A stretch of 64,000 nt of DNA from Lophium mytilinum (lineage: Eukaryota; Ascomycota; Dothideomycetes; Mytilinidiales; Mytilinidiaceae). Each line of letters starts with the position of its first letter. Within the stretch, counting starts at the first letter, position 1. The notes under the pieces were generated by a model that was not told the DNA's origin, did no database searches, and saw only the letters and a list, made by a program, of their open reading frames with translations. This document shows positions 12,654-24,575 of this stretch, in pieces. The translations under genes were made by a program, and so were the position numbers. Location: positions 1,716,616 through 1,780,615 of the forward strand of contig MU004186.1 in assembly GCA_010093605.1 (NCBI GenBank), written 5' to 3'.

Positions 12654-13442
12654 TCAGCGTCTCCTCGCCGCCCCGAGTCGTTGTGTCTGGGACTCCCTCC
12701 TACCCGGCCGACCTCTCCCGTTGGTGGTTACGAACGGTTGTGGCGCTCTAGTAAGATTGTGGTTGCCACCCTTCAGCTCCTTCAAGTCGGCGTCATCAAT
12801 CAGCCGCTTCTGCCAGAGATGCTGGAACAGGTGAAAGTCTGGACGGCTCGTCTTTAGTGTCTGTCCTAGTTCGTGGTGCCACGCGACATGTTCCATGCGC
12901 GCATTCCATGCGTCTCGGCCGTCCTCATACGTTGTTTTGAACTCTTCGCACAACGGGCACTGGACGGACTTAGGTGGCTCTTCTCCGCGGAAGTGTGACG
13001 CACAGTGAGTCCGCCATTCCTCCTTGTCTTGTGATATATAAGAACAACTGAGGAACCAAAAGGCGCACTCGTAGACGGGACTGCGCAGATTCGGCCGCAA
13101 CTCTAGCACGCCGTCAATCTCCTCTAGTAACTGGAAACCCGACAACCTACTCGCCAGGCCCGTACTGACGGAAGACTCTGTAGGTGTCGCTTCGGAGTAG
13201 AGGAGGGAGGGCGCGTAGGCAGAGGCGGTCGAGGGCAGGTGTAGTTGGGTGCGGGCCATCGAGGAGCTCATGGACTGTGGATATGGGCTTGTGGGGGTCT
13301 GGGGCATGCCCGGGAGTGAATAGTATGCGGCAAAACGATCGTGGAGGTCCCTGCTGGGCTGCTGGATCCAGTCGTCGAGTTGCTGGCGGCCTTCAGAATT
13401 TGCTTGTTGGAGCTGCGAGATCAGGGACGACGCGGGGTCCAT
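12654..13442 (-). CDS. C2H2-like zinc-finger hypothetical protein
   Basis: Single exon, 262 aa, starting at the in-frame ATG encoding MDPASSLISQ. The first half is Ser/Pro/Gln-rich and probably disordered. The second half has two zinc-ligand clusters resembling degenerate C2H2 fingers: YECAFWFLSC...WRTHCASHF and VQCPLCEEF...MEHVAWHH. The C-terminus is basic and Arg-rich (GRGRPGRRE), fitting nuclear localisation or nucleic-acid binding. Similar fungal proteins are generally uncharacterised, so a regulatory role is inference only. Confidence 0.72.
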   Translation of the reverse strand: MDPASSLISQLQQANSEGRQQLDDWIQQPSRDLHDRFAAYYSLPGMPQTPTSPYPQSMSSSMARTQLHLPSTASAYAPSLLYSEATPTESSVSTGLASRLSGFQLLEEIDGVLELRPNLRSPVYECAFWFLSCSYISQDKEEWRTHCASHFRGEEPPKSVQCPLCEEFKTTYEDGRDAWNARMEHVAWHHELGQTLKTSRPDFHLFQHLWQKRLIDDADLKELKGGNHNLTRAPQPFVTTNGRGRPGRRESQTQRLGAARRR

Positions 13443-15178
13443 GTGTCCCTGTGGCACTGTGTGGCGCAGTCATCAGCCTCCCTGCAGGAAACTGGCAGAG
13501 TGCCAATCAGGTGAGTTCGATTCTTACTCTTTCATATCACTGTCTTGAGTCGCTGTTCGTTATGTTTCGTGGTGTTGTCTTTCGTCTCATATAATTGCGG
13601 GGACCTTCGGTGCCGCTCCGAGCTTTGGTTTCAGGATGACGACGTCGTTCGAGCACTCTTCTTAAGTATCCGTCCTCTGTCACAAGGAACCACCATCAAT
13701 CCTCGATTATTACCTGGCATGCGGCTCTGCGAAACTCATTGGATGTCGATCGAGGACGTCGTCAAGTGGACTCGTCGAGATGGCCTCCACGGTCCCATAT
13801 GCAGTATGGTGACGGCGTGTTGGCTGCCGGCTTGTCCGAAGCATCAACGTCCCTCCATCCTCTGGAACTCCACTGTTCGATATATTGGCTTCTTGACCAC
13901 TCCTCATTGGTCTCGTCAAGATCCGAGTGCATGAGCTCGCAGCGCCTGACGACGTCGCTAGGAGCGGGGAGAACTATTGGCGCGAGCGCTACACAACCCC
14001 AGGAAGCGGGTGCTGCCCGCCAGACAGTCACGACCCACACTCCGGGGTTGCCGACCGCTATTATATGCGGGCTTGGGGGCTGTTTGTATGGGAGTCTGTC
14101 GGTGTGGGCATCCATGTCTCCGGGATACCACGGCCGGAAAGCCCCCCTTTGCTTTTGCCTGTGGACACTTTCTGCCGCCAACCGAGTCCCTGACAGTGTG
14201 TTCATTGAAACAGGATTATCTCCTCGCATAGCGGCGGCATTGACGTGGGAAGTGACACGACGTGCGTTGGTCTAGCTGCGATTTGGGATACCTTCTCCTG
14301 TAACTTCGATTGGAATGGCATTGACGATGAGGCATAATTACCCCATGATCTCTGTGTGAGGGGAGTCCTCCATTGGAGCATAATTCTTTCACATACTCAG
14401 GCTACTTTACCTGTATGCCGCGCAGATTATGGAGAAGGCTGTCCAGCCTTGCCGGTCAACGTGCCGCGAAGCGCTAAAAGCAGGGGACAAGAGACGATCA
14501 GTCTCAGTCAGCCGACGGAGTGTCCTCGAGCCAATGCTAATGTTCTAGATAATATCAGCCTGGAGCAACGTTGCGTCAATTCGGCCAAGAATGTCACTCC
14601 TCCCGATTTCCTCCAATTCAACTCCAACCAATAACAACACCGGACTCAATCAAAGGCGTAGGTAGTGACACTGTCTGAAATATTGATAAAGAACGTTGCG
14701 ATCGATAGTCGTAAGTGGTGAGTAGTGGCAGCCGAAGTGGAAATGGCGACGTTTGATCGTACTCGTTGTGTCCTGTATTTCACATCAGGGGTATGAAATT
14801 ATGGTAAGCTGGATATCTGTTTGCGGTAAACACGCTTAGGTGCCGCATTAATAGCTAAGACTGAAGAATTATGTATGGGCGTTAAAGAGATAGTTGTCTG
14901 TAGTCCGTAAAATGAGACACAAAGATAAAACAATGATGTAGATTCCCACGTTTCGCACTTCTCCGCCAAAGTAACAATCAGCTCCGCGTTCGTTAATACC
15001 TTTGTAACAAAAGTGCATCCCAATTACCTTTGTAGCCTACTAGCCCCTAGTAAAAACAAAAGGCGATCGAGCGCAGCGCCCTGTGCAATAGCGAAGTGAG
15101 CTTCTGTTAAGTATCTTACAATATTCCACGAAAAAATCAAAAAAGAAGGTTAGATGAAATGATTTCACCGGGAATTGA
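13443..15178. other. Gene-free region (1.7 kb)
   Basis: Long frames exist on both strands at 13739-14275 (plus) and 13762-14229 (minus). They overlap almost completely, have no recognisable motif and no supporting splice structure. I do not call either; part of this is presumably the 5' region of the zinc-finger gene. The last 40 bases hold the tRNA terminator. Confidence 0.4.
15131..15144 (-). terminator. Pol III terminator of tRNA-Lys
   Basis: Two runs of six T on the minus strand (A-runs at 15139-15144 and 15131-15136) lie 35-48 bases past the 3' end of the tRNA. T-runs are the standard RNA polymerase III stop signal. Confidence 0.65.
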
Positions 15179-15277
15179 GCCCGATGCGGGGGTCGAACCC
15201 GCAACCTTGAGATTGCAATCGCTGCTAACAGAGCTGTGAATAAGAGTCTCACGCTCTACCGATTGAGCTAACCGGGC
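15179..15277 (-). tRNA. tRNA-Lys(CUU) with a 27-nt intron
   Basis: Exon parts are 15277-15241 and 15213-15179; the intron is 15240-15214. The mature 72-nt cloverleaf has acceptor GCCCGGT pairing with ATCGGGC (one G-U), D arm GCTC/GAGC, anticodon stem TGAGA/TCTCA, anticodon CTT and T arm GCGGG-TTCGACC-CCCGC. The intron sits directly after position 37, the canonical site for eukaryotic nuclear tRNA introns. The A box (TTAGCTCAATCGG) and B box (GGTTCGACC) are intact. Confidence 0.97.
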
Positions 15278-16544
15278 GAATTTGTTTATTATAAGATTTA
15301 CAATACCTATATCGTATAGGCAATTGGGAAGTCATTGAGCTTTTCTCAAGCCCCACCGTCGGCAAAGCTGATTTGCTAATTCGAGGGCCTCGTCCTTCAG
15401 GTGAATATGATTGGTGCGAACACGAAGGAGCGGGGAGACGTCACCCTTCCAAGGCTGACAGTTCCCGAGAACCCCTGTTTCAACAACCAAAGACAATACA
15501 GCTGTCAGAGAGTGTCTCCTTCATGGCACTTTGACGCTTTCTGACTGTGATTGAATGATCGTCATACGGCTGCATGAGAATTAGGAGAAGTGTTGTAACT
15601 TGCAAGCTCCTAAAGTATTTGCTTGCATTCTATGTAGGCTGGAGCCAGCAATCATTCGTTGAAATGGTCATGGTTATAAAGAAAGATAATGCTCGGTACA
15701 AATGATTAGCCACCTTCTCTTACGCTAAGACTGGAAACGGAAAAAGCCCAGGTATTCCCTCTACGATAAAGAAAAGATGAACTATAAACTCTCGCGAAGT
15801 CAACTATGAAGTTTTGCATCCTCACCCTCTCTGCAATAATGATAAGGCAGAAACAGGACTGCGGGAGAATTGAATTGACAAGGAAGAGCGTCCTCCTGTT
15901 GTGCTGCGGTTGTGCTTCAGGAGTTAGGGATATTCGTATTGCGTTGCTAGCTAGGCGGTGCTGTGAAGCGTGCAGCGTGGCTATTCTTAGACATTATCTT
16001 CCTGTACATTTGTATCGTAAGAGAGAACGGCGGGCCCAGTACCGAAGGCAGTGAGAGATATGTCTATCTCTAGGCTAGGATAACTATAGAATAACTCAGA
16101 GTTCGTAATGTTGTTGTTGGAAGTAAGACCACCTGACACTTGAGCATCGTCGGGATGGATCGCAGCTGGCGCCGCTCAGCCACTTTGTCCCCAACCTCAC
16201 CTCTTAAGTCAGCTTCTATTCCACCCTCCGCATAGCACCCCCCTCCCACCGTATTCCCCGACCTCACGATCCTTTGGAAGGCGCCGAATCCCCCGTGTCT
16301 TTGCGCTTTGAGCTCCCCGCCACGATCCAACAGCTTGCGTCTCGAAACGGCGGCCAAGCTCCGGCCGGGGCTGTGCTGAGGAAACGCTCACGAATTCCTT
16401 CACCACGACGACATCCACCACGCGGCGCATACATACACTCACCGAGACGACTACTATTATCAGGAAGATAATCTACCTGGATGATTCTGCGGTCTAGGAC
16501 AGCATTGCACACGGACAAGCTCCCGGTCAAGGTACCTGGCCGCA
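15278..16544. other. Gene-free region upstream of the flippase (1.27 kb)
   Basis: No convincing coding region on either strand. The last 300-400 bases should hold the flippase promoter and 5' UTR. Frames at 15806-16054 and 16209-16545 have no recognisable content. Confidence 0.4.
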
Positions 16545-19500
16545 ATGGCCGGTAGGCCTCCTGGTCAACACGCCTCGGGCAATAATGACGACCTCCTACT
16601 CGATTTTGGCGACCCGCAACCTACATACTACTCGGGCCAGCGGGCTCCAGCGAATGATGAAGACCTTCTACGAAACTACGACATAAACGACTCCGACACG
16701 CACCAGCCCGCTCCTCAACACCGCCCCTCAGAATCTTACGATGACTTTGTTGGAGGCAGACCAGCCGCGGGTCTACCAGGAGGGCCAGGCACCCTGCCTG
16801 TTGGGTCGACCCCGTACGCTGCGGGAGGAAACAGGCTGTATTCACAGACCTCAGATCTCCACAATTATCAACGGTACTCAGACGTCGACGACGTTGATCA
16901 CGATGATCACTCAGTCTCCGGCTACTACGCCTCTGGAGGTGCCACCGACGAACCCACGCCGGGCCTTGCGCGACATGCTTCGGCGCCGAAAAATAGGAAT
17001 AGCATAATGAGTCTGGGAGGAGGCCTCATGGGTCGGGCCAAACACATGCTTGGACGGGGTCCAGAGTACTCAGAGATGGATCTACCTTTGACGGAAGCTG
17101 GCGCTCGGGAGTCACGAATAGACAGTGGAGGGCTTGATGGTGCAAAGTACCCTCCACCTAAGAGGCGCAGCTCTGGAAAGTTCAAGTTTGGTTTTGGACG
17201 TGGAAAGCCAGACCCTTCGACGTTGGGACCACGCTTGATACATCTGAACAATCCACCAGCAAATGCGACTAACAAGTACGTCGATAATCACATATCGACC
17301 ACCAAGTACAACATCGCTACCTTCCTACCGAAATTCCTATACGAGCAGTTCTCAAAATACGCCAACCTTTTCTTCTTATTTACCGCTATTTTGCAGCAAA
17401 TTCCTGGTATCTCGCCTACCAAAAGATACACCACCATTGTTCCCCTCGGAATTGTGCTTCTAGTATCCGCAGTCAAGGAATACATAGAGGATTTTCGCCG
17501 CAAGACATCGGACAAATCTTTGAACAATGCCAAGGCGCGGGTATTGAAAGGATCAAGCTTTGAGGACACCCGATGGATCAATGTTGCAGTTGGAGATATC
17601 GTGCGTGTAGAGTCCGAGGAGCCGTTCCCTGCCGATTTGGTGCTTTTAGCCTCATCAGAGCCCGAGGGACTCTGCTACATTGAGACTGCCAACCTGGACG
17701 GAGAGACCAATCTTAAGATCAAGCAAGCTATTCCTGAGACGGCCGATTTGGTGAGCCCTGCGGAGCTCAGCAGGTTGGGCGGGAAAATCCGATCGGAGCA
17801 GCCCAACAGCAGTCTCTACACCTACGAGGCGACACTGACGATTCAAGCTGGTGGAGGAGAAAAAGAATTGCCCTTGGCACCAGATCAGCTCCTGTTACGA
17901 GGTGCTACTCTCCGGAACACGCCTTGGATCCACGGAGCTGTTGTTTTTACCGGCCACGAGACAAAGCTGATGAGGAACGCCACGGCTACACCGATTAAGA
18001 AGACAAACGTGGAACATACAGTCAATTACCAGATTCTCATGCTTGGAGGTATTTTGATCACCCTCAGTCTGATTAGTTCCTTCGGCGATTTGGCGATACG
18101 ACTGAAGGAAAGCGGCCAGCTAGGATACCTCGAGTACGACGGTTTCAACGCTGCGAAGCAGTTCTTCTCTGACATCTTCACATACTGGGTGCTCTACTCC
18201 AATCTGGTTCCAATTTCGCTTTTCGTCACCATTGAAATTGTCAAATATTACCAGGCTTCCCTCATCGATTCCGATCTCGACATCTATTACGACAAAACTG
18301 ACACTCCAGCCAATTGTCGGACGTCGTCGTTAGTTGAAGAGCTAGGGCAGATTGAATACATTTTCTCCGATAAGACAGGCACTCTGACATGCAACATGAT
18401 GGAGTTCAAACAGTCCTCTATAGCTGGGATCCAGTACGCTGACGAAATCCCCGAAGACCGGAGAGCTACCATCGAGGATGGCGTAGAAGTTGGCATCCAT
18501 GACTTCAAGAGATTGGCAGAAAATCTCAAGAACCACTCTTCGGGCGACATCATTGACCATTTCCTGACTCTGCTAGCAACCTGTCATACCGTTATTCCCG
18601 AAAGAGGTGATGAGAAGTCGGGCGCCATAAAATATCAGTCAGCGTCTCCTGACGAAGGTGCCCTAGTTGAGGGTGCTGTTCTCCTAGGGTACAAGTTCAT
18701 TGCCCGCAAGCCTCGTGCAGTCACTATCCTCGTGGATGGTCGCGAGCTCGAGTATGAGCTTTTGGCAGTCTGCGAATTTAACTCAACTAGGAAGCGGATG
18801 TCAACTATCTTCCGTTGCCCAGATGGCAAGATCAGATGCTACTGCAAAGGCGCCGATACTGTTATCTTAGAGCGTTTAGCTGCAGACAACAATCCGTACG
18901 TGGAGACGACTCTCCAACATCTCGAAGAATACGCCTCTGAAGGTCTCCGAACACTCTGTTTATCAATGCGCGAAATTCCCGAGCACGAATACCAAGAGTG
19001 GCGGCGCGTTTACGATACCGCTCAAACGACTGTCAGCGGAAATCGAGCTGAGGAAGTCGATAAGGCTGCCGAGCTCATCGAGCATGACCTTACTCTCCTC
19101 GGGGCAACTGCTATCGAAGACAAGTTGCAAGACGGTGTTCCCGACACTATTCACACTCTTCAAGAGGCCGGTATCAAAGTTTGGGTTTTGACCGGCGATC
19201 GCCAAGAAACCGCGATCAACATTGGCATGAGTTGCAAGCTGATCAGTGAAGACATGACTCTCTTGATCGTCAATGAAGATAACGCGGAAGCCACCAGAGA
19301 CAACCTCTCAAAGAAACTCAATGCCATCAGAAGTCAACAATCAGGGGCCATGGAAAAGGATGTGCTTGCGCTAATCATTGATGGCAAGTCACTTACTTTT
19401 GCCCTAGAGAGAGACATGGAAAAGATGTTCTTGGATCTTGCCGTAATGTGTAAGGCCGTGATTTGCTGGTAAGTGATGCGATAGTAATTTGAATCTACCT

Positions 19501-20842
19501 TCGCTAATACAACTTTAGCCGTGTCTCACCTCTTCAAAAGGCTTTGGTTGTGAAGCTTGTCAAGCGACACTTGAAAGCTATCTTGCTCGCCATCGGAGAC
19601 GGCGCTAACGACGTCTCTATGATTCAAGCAGCCCATGTCGGAGTGGGTATCAGTGGAGTGGAAGGGTTGCAAGCCGCTCGAAGCGCAGATATCGCTATCG
19701 GCCAGTTTCGCTATCTGCGCAAACTTCTTCTTGTCCATGGCGCTTGGAGCTACCATCGAGTTAGCAAGGTCATTCTGTATTCTTTCTATAAGAATATCGC
19801 CCTGTTCATGACTCAGTTCTGGGTATGTATTGCACTTGTTGCTCAATCTCACATCTCTAATCAGGAACTAGTATTCCTTCCAAAACGCCTTCTCTGGTCA
19901 GATTATCTTCGAATCATGGACACTCACCTTCTACAACGTCCTTTTCACCGTCATGCCTCCATTCGTTCTCGGAATATTCGATCAGTTTGTTAGTGCCCGG
20001 CTTCTGGATCGCTATCCCCAGCTTTACCAACTCAGCCAAAAAGGTGTATTCTTCAAGATGCATTCCTTCTGGTCGTGGATTGGCAACGGTTTTTATCATT
20101 CCCTAGTTCTCTACTTTGTGTCACAAGCTATATTTCTTTGGGACGGGCCGCAAAGTGACGGCAAGAACGCTGGTCATTGGGTTTGGGGAGCAGCACTTTA
20201 CACCGCCGCCCTAGGAACTGTACTAGGTAAAGCCGCCTTGATTACCAACATCTGGACAAAGTATACCTTCCTTGCCATTCCAGGGAGTATGGTTGTTTGG
20301 ATGATCTTCCTTCCGGTTTACGCCACTGTCGCCCCGAAACTCAATATATCACTGGAGTACCAAGGAGTAATTGCTCGGCTGTTCCCCAGCCCGGTTTTCT
20401 GGGCCATGATTGTAGTTCTGCCGGTTCTGTGTCTTCTCCGAGATTTCGCATGGAAGTAGTAAGTGGTTTCACCTCACGGAGGCTGCCTGCCAGGTTCAAT
20501 ATCGGCGCATGCTAATCTTCGTTGTAGTGCCAAGCGAATGTATTATCCGCAAGCATACCATCATATCCAAGAGATTCAGAAATTCAACATCCAGGATTAT
20601 CGACCAAGGTCAGTCCCACCGCCTAAGACCTCATTAATTATATCACCTCTTTACTAACGTATCGTCGCAGAATGGAACAATTCCAAAAAGCGATTCGCAA
20701 AGTCCGCCAAGTCCAGCGCATGCGCAAGCAGCGTGGCTACGCTTTCTCACAGACGGACGAGTCGCAGGCGAGAGTGCTACAGGCGTACGACACAACGCGG
20801 GAACGTGGGCGGTACGGCGAAATGGCCAGCTCAAGAAAATGA
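16545..20842 (+). CDS. P4-type ATPase, Drs2-like phospholipid flippase
   Basis: Exons 16545-19468, 19519-19822, 19872-20458, 20528-20608 and 20671-20842 give 1355 aa. A disordered N-terminus precedes the P4 core: actuator loop NLDGETNLK (DGET), phosphorylation motif DKTGT with D609, nucleotide-binding motifs SPDEGALV and [14 protein letters not shown], and the hinge [14 protein letters not shown] and [13 protein letters not shown]. Membrane segments lie on both sides and the tail is basic. The C-terminal KIQ-type basic region ([17 protein letters not shown]) resembles the regulatory tail of Drs2. It should flip phosphatidylserine/ethanolamine from the lumenal to the cytosolic leaflet of trans-Golgi/endosomal membranes with a Cdc50 partner. 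No Cdc50 gene is in the window. Confidence 0.96.
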
Positions 20843-21741
20843 TCTGGGTTTTGACGGTTTTTATATGGGAGACAGGGCGTTCTGAGGCGCTGTAGGGACT
20901 CGCAACGAGGTGTATTGTATAACTCCCCTTCAGCGGTTCTGCAGAATATTACGAGAAAGCGTGTAGTTATGGGTAGCGTGCACGTACGACGTTGAAATGG
21001 ATCAGTTCTACCAACGTCTCTAAGAATCGGTCCGGTTCTCAATGCTGTCTGGTGACACGCTCAATTAGTGCTTTACAGCTACCCATTTCTCCACTCGAAC
21101 TCTAGGCTTCGGGGATCGGAGATCGGGACTCAAAACGGGTCGCGCCCTAGAACTAGCTTCTTCTCCGCCACTTATACCATTCTCCTCGCGAATTGCTACT
21201 AACAAAATGGCCTCAAGCTCTCCGTTTAGCGAAAGAGGCTAGACAGTATTCACAGGTTTATGTTCATCAACGCCTTCTAACTAAACACATCTAGAAGCGA
21301 GGGATTCTGCCAAGTCTCGACCAAAAAGTACGATATCTCGCTCGTCCCTAAACTCCGATAGAATCTTGATATGAGCACATATACACGAGGGATTCACATG
21401 AAACTTTCCACAATGGTACTAATCTGCTGACTGCAAGTCTAAAAGTGGTCCCGCTTTATCCACTCAACGTACCTAGGCAGCCAAGCCGCGTCAGAAACCG
21501 GGATCCCGCGCGAGGCTTCTGGGCTATATATATATATATATATATATGGTCAAGTAGTCTTGCTCCTGAACGTATACACATTCGTAGCTTGCCTGGCGAT
21601 TACCCTGCAGAGGGTCTCATTTGATTTCGTCTCAATCTTCACTTGCATCCCACCGTCCCAAGTCTTACTTACGCCCACTACCACCATCAAGCACCCTAAT
21701 CAACACTTTCAACCTCAACCACTCCCCACGCTCCGCAAACA
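20843..21741. other. Intergenic region with TA microsatellite
   Basis: The 3' region of the flippase and the promoter region of the next gene. Apart from the TA repeat near its end, nothing was recognised. Confidence 0.4.
21525..21547. repeat. (TA)n microsatellite
   Basis: An uninterrupted TA run of 23 bases, about 195 bases upstream of the following ATG. It could double as a TATA-like element, but its length points to a simple repeat. Confidence 0.9.
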
Positions 21742-22416
21742 ATGACCATCACCGAACTGGCCCTCCTCCGCCTCCTCCCCCCAACCACCTCCACCACCCC
21801 CTCCCTCCTCTCCGCCCTCGCCAACGCTAAAACAGTCATGGAATCCTACACCCACCACCGCTTCCACATCCTCCAGCAAGTTGAGGACCCCACACTTCTC
21901 TACATCCTTGGCGAGTGGGACAGTCTCACTCAGCACATGGAGGGCTTCATCCCCAGCGCCACGAACCAGGCCCTCCTGACTTCCCTCCATGGCATCGTCG
22001 AGGTCGTTTCGCTGACACATTATGACGTCCCGCTGACCCAGCTGCCCGTTCCCGACGCTGTAGAGAAAAAAGGGAGGCGGGGAAACGGAAACGGAAAGGG
22101 GGTGGTTAGTATCGCGCGGCATTTCGTCAAGGCTGGACAGAAGGGGAAATTTGAGGAGGCGTTTGAGGCGAATAAGGGGGAGTTGCAGGAGTATGTAGCG
22201 CCGGGGGTTTGTGGGTGGGGGTGGCGGGTTGATCGGGAGAAAGAAGAAGAAGGGCAGGGGGAGCGGGAGGAGTTTGTGCTGTTTTCGCCGTGGGAGAGCG
22301 TGGATGCGCATGTAGGGTTCGGGAAGACGGAGGCGTTTGAAAGGTATGCGGGGTTTAGGGAGTGGATTGATGGGGCGGATGTGAAGCATGCAAGGGTGTT
22401 GGAGTTGGGGGTTTGA
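21742..22416 (+). CDS. Two-module ABM-like (dimeric alpha-beta barrel) protein
   Basis: Single exon, 224 aa, no signal peptide. Each half looks like an antibiotic-biosynthesis-monooxygenase (ABM) fold unit. The first contains ILQQVEDPTLLYILGEWDSL; the second ends with EFVLFSPWESVDAHVGFG and a helix ending FREWIDGADVKHARVL. This strand-then-W-S/D pattern is typical of ABM proteins, which include cofactor-free oxygenases and haem-degrading enzymes as well as proteins of unknown function. No activity can be assigned. A low-complexity KKGRRGNGNGKG linker joins the halves. The downstream half is notably G-rich in sequence. Confidence 0.75.
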   Translation: MTITELALLRLLPPTTSTTPSLLSALANAKTVMESYTHHRFHILQQVEDPTLLYILGEWDSLTQHMEGFIPSATNQALLTSLHGIVEVVSLTHYDVPLTQLPVPDAVEKKGRRGNGNGKGVVSIARHFVKAGQKGKFEEAFEANKGELQEYVAPGVCGWGWRVDREKEEEGQGEREEFVLFSPWESVDAHVGFGKTEAFERYAGFREWIDGADVKHARVLELGV

Positions 22417-22638
22417 GGAGGACGATGGGGGTGGTGAAGGTACTGGGGAGACAGTTTGAAACAGTGCGGAAGCGCTTTGGGCGGCCTTCAACGATGTGGG
22501 GCAACGTGAATTGAGAATCGAAGTTGCTTATACTTGATTAATATTATTCATACGTGATAAGTAGTATTTACATGAGATTAGTTTCCACATCATAGCCATT
22601 CGACAGATTTTGACTGATTGCACCATATCTTGCTGGAA

Positions 22639-24575
22639 CTAGGTAGAGGCACAAGGTCCAGCTCCACCAGCTAGATAGCTGGGTCCACCGGTCCCAAGCT
22701 CGTAGGTCCCGAGGCCATTGGGGCACGTAGTAGAGTCCGGGGCCGTGTTCGGCGGTGCGCCAAATGCGGCAAAGCAGTAGTTGGCTCCGAGGAACGCCCA
22801 TCCATTGCACCCAGGGGTGTTATAGCAATAAGAGCAGCATGCTGGTGCGTCTTGTGCGCTACCGCCTGAGCGGAGCTGGCCAGGGGGTGAGACTGCAATT
22901 CCGGAGATGCCATACGTAGCGGAAGGGCACACGGACACGGTCTTGGTGGACGTAGTTGTCGTCGTCTCAGTGGCTTGGATGGTCAAGGTCTCCGTAAGAA
23001 CTGGAGTCGTAGTGGCAAACGAGGTGCTGGTCTCCGTGTGGAGATAGACTGATGTGGAGGTAATGTATGCGGTAGCTGTCAAAGTAGCACTAGTGAAAGT
23101 CAGCATTTGTTCATAGAGTCTGCGGCCTAGAGGTTCCATCAAAAAGTAGCTTGTATAGAGCTTAGGTAAGTTGAATATGCTTACGTCTCCGTGATTGTTA
23201 AGAGATCTGGAAAAGGTCAGTATTCGGCCTTCGAACATGAAACCTGCCAACTCTCCGAAGAGCCGATAGGCGTAGATTTACTTACCAGTCTGTGCTGTCG
23301 TTAGAGTCGCGGCTGGAGGCGTGCTTGTGACGAGATGAGTGACAATTGCAGGGACGCTTGTGAAAGTCCGAACGTGCGTAGAAGAAATAGTCTTGGTATG
23401 CGTCACAGTTATGGTCTTTGGCGGCGGCTTGTTGAGGACCTTGCACGCGGCTTCAATCTGGTTTGCTCTATAGCCGCGGAGGTAGGGAGGGTATTTGACG
23501 TCCCTCTCGGCGAGCGTCGCAGTTGCACTGGGACCGAAGTTTAGGGTCGATGTGGTTGTTGCCGTATCAGTTTCGGTAACGTAGCTCGTCTCAGTGGTGT
23601 ATTCAGTGGCTGTTGAGCTATCAAGACTTAGATTATGCGATTGAAGATAGAAGCGAGGGAAACTCACGGATCTGCAGTGATAGTGGCGTCCTGCTCTTCA
23701 GTAATAGTGGAATCGGCGGACGCAGCAACGGTCACGCTCTCCACGGCCGTCAAGGTAGTCAATTCCGTCGAGATTACTACAGAAAGTTACGGTTTAGCAT
23801 GGTGTTGCTAAAAAGGCCGATACGGTAACAGGCCATAAGTCTGTGCACACTGGTTCGTCACTGCTTGGGGTACTCTCATAGACTTTCGAAGATCCTAGGC
23901 CGATGTTGACTTTCAAGCATTGCAAATTAGACTGCCTCTTGACTAAACGACTGCTCAGCAGCCAAGCTACCTCTTTGGCAAGCAGTGATAAGTCCGTGTG
24001 CCCAGACTCATGGTCTAGTACTATACTGTGGATTGGGGGCAATTCTTACCTGTCGTCGTTGTTGTAACAATTGAGGGTGCGAGGGAGGCGCCCTTTACAG
24101 TTCGCACTGTTGTCTTGGGCACACACTTGTTCAAGCAGCTTGTAGTGGACTTGGACACCGCGACAGTCTTGGTGGCGCTCTTCGTCTTGGTGACTGTTGA
24201 TGGCTTCTCACCAGTGCAATATGCCTTGCAGAAGCCATAAGCGTTGTTACGGCGGAGGAGCGCGACGAGCGGGTCCTCATAGTAGCTTTCTGTCTACCCG
24301 TCAACTGTGTGTTCTGAACAAATTCATCGTTTGGGCATTGTGGTCCCAACCTCTATGAATGAAGGGAATTGCTTACGTCCGCGCTTGGAGACGTTTGGGA
24401 TGCTATCTTCCACAAGCTTATGAGTATCAGGATTGATGTATACGACACTGTAGTCGCCCGTGGGAGGTAGTGTTCCTAAATTGGGGAAGATCTCCGAGAT
24501 ATCGGACGAATTAGAAGCATTGGAGCCAAGACTCAATAGCGACAGGGTCAACGAAAGGATAGTGGTGGTTCGCAT
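22639..24575 (-). CDS. Secreted Ser/Thr-rich cell-surface protein with C-terminal Cys-rich PAN/apple-like domain
   Basis: Exons 24575-24377, 24289-24050, 23776-23668, 23617-23286, 23206-23185 and 23089-22639 give 450 aa. A signal peptide (MRTTTILSLTLSLLSLGSNA) is followed by a short domain ending in a possible KR processing site (VSKRGR). Long Thr/Ser/Val tracts suit heavy O-glycosylation. The C-terminal about 70 residues are Cys-rich (CCSYCYNTPGCNGWAF...YCFAAFG), resembling the PAN/apple-like domain of fungal surface proteins. It is probably a cell-wall or secreted adhesion-type protein. Intron 3 is 273 bp because it carries a MITE; the others are 50-95 bp. Exon 5 is only 22 nt. Confidence 0.8.
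23821..24025. mobile_element. TA-flanked MITE, copy 1 (inside an intron)
   Basis: 205 bp including a TA at each end. Terminal inverted repeats of about 28 bp contain GGCCATAAGTCTGTGCACAC at one end and, reverse-complemented, GACCATGAGTCTGGGCACAC at the other. Both TIRs and interior match copies 2 and 3. A TA target duplication with CAGT-like ends suggests a Tc1/mariner-superfamily non-autonomous element. It has no coding capacity. It lies wholly within intron 3 of the secreted-protein gene, which stays spliceable. Confidence 0.8.

Noticed and set aside
13739-14275. 178-codon plus frame with an overlapping 155-codon minus frame
   Set aside because: They are mirror images on opposite strands with no domain, signal or splice support.
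23794-24042. 82-codon minus frame in intron 3 of the secreted-protein gene
   Set aside because: It coincides with the MITE; the cDNA-consistent frame skips it.
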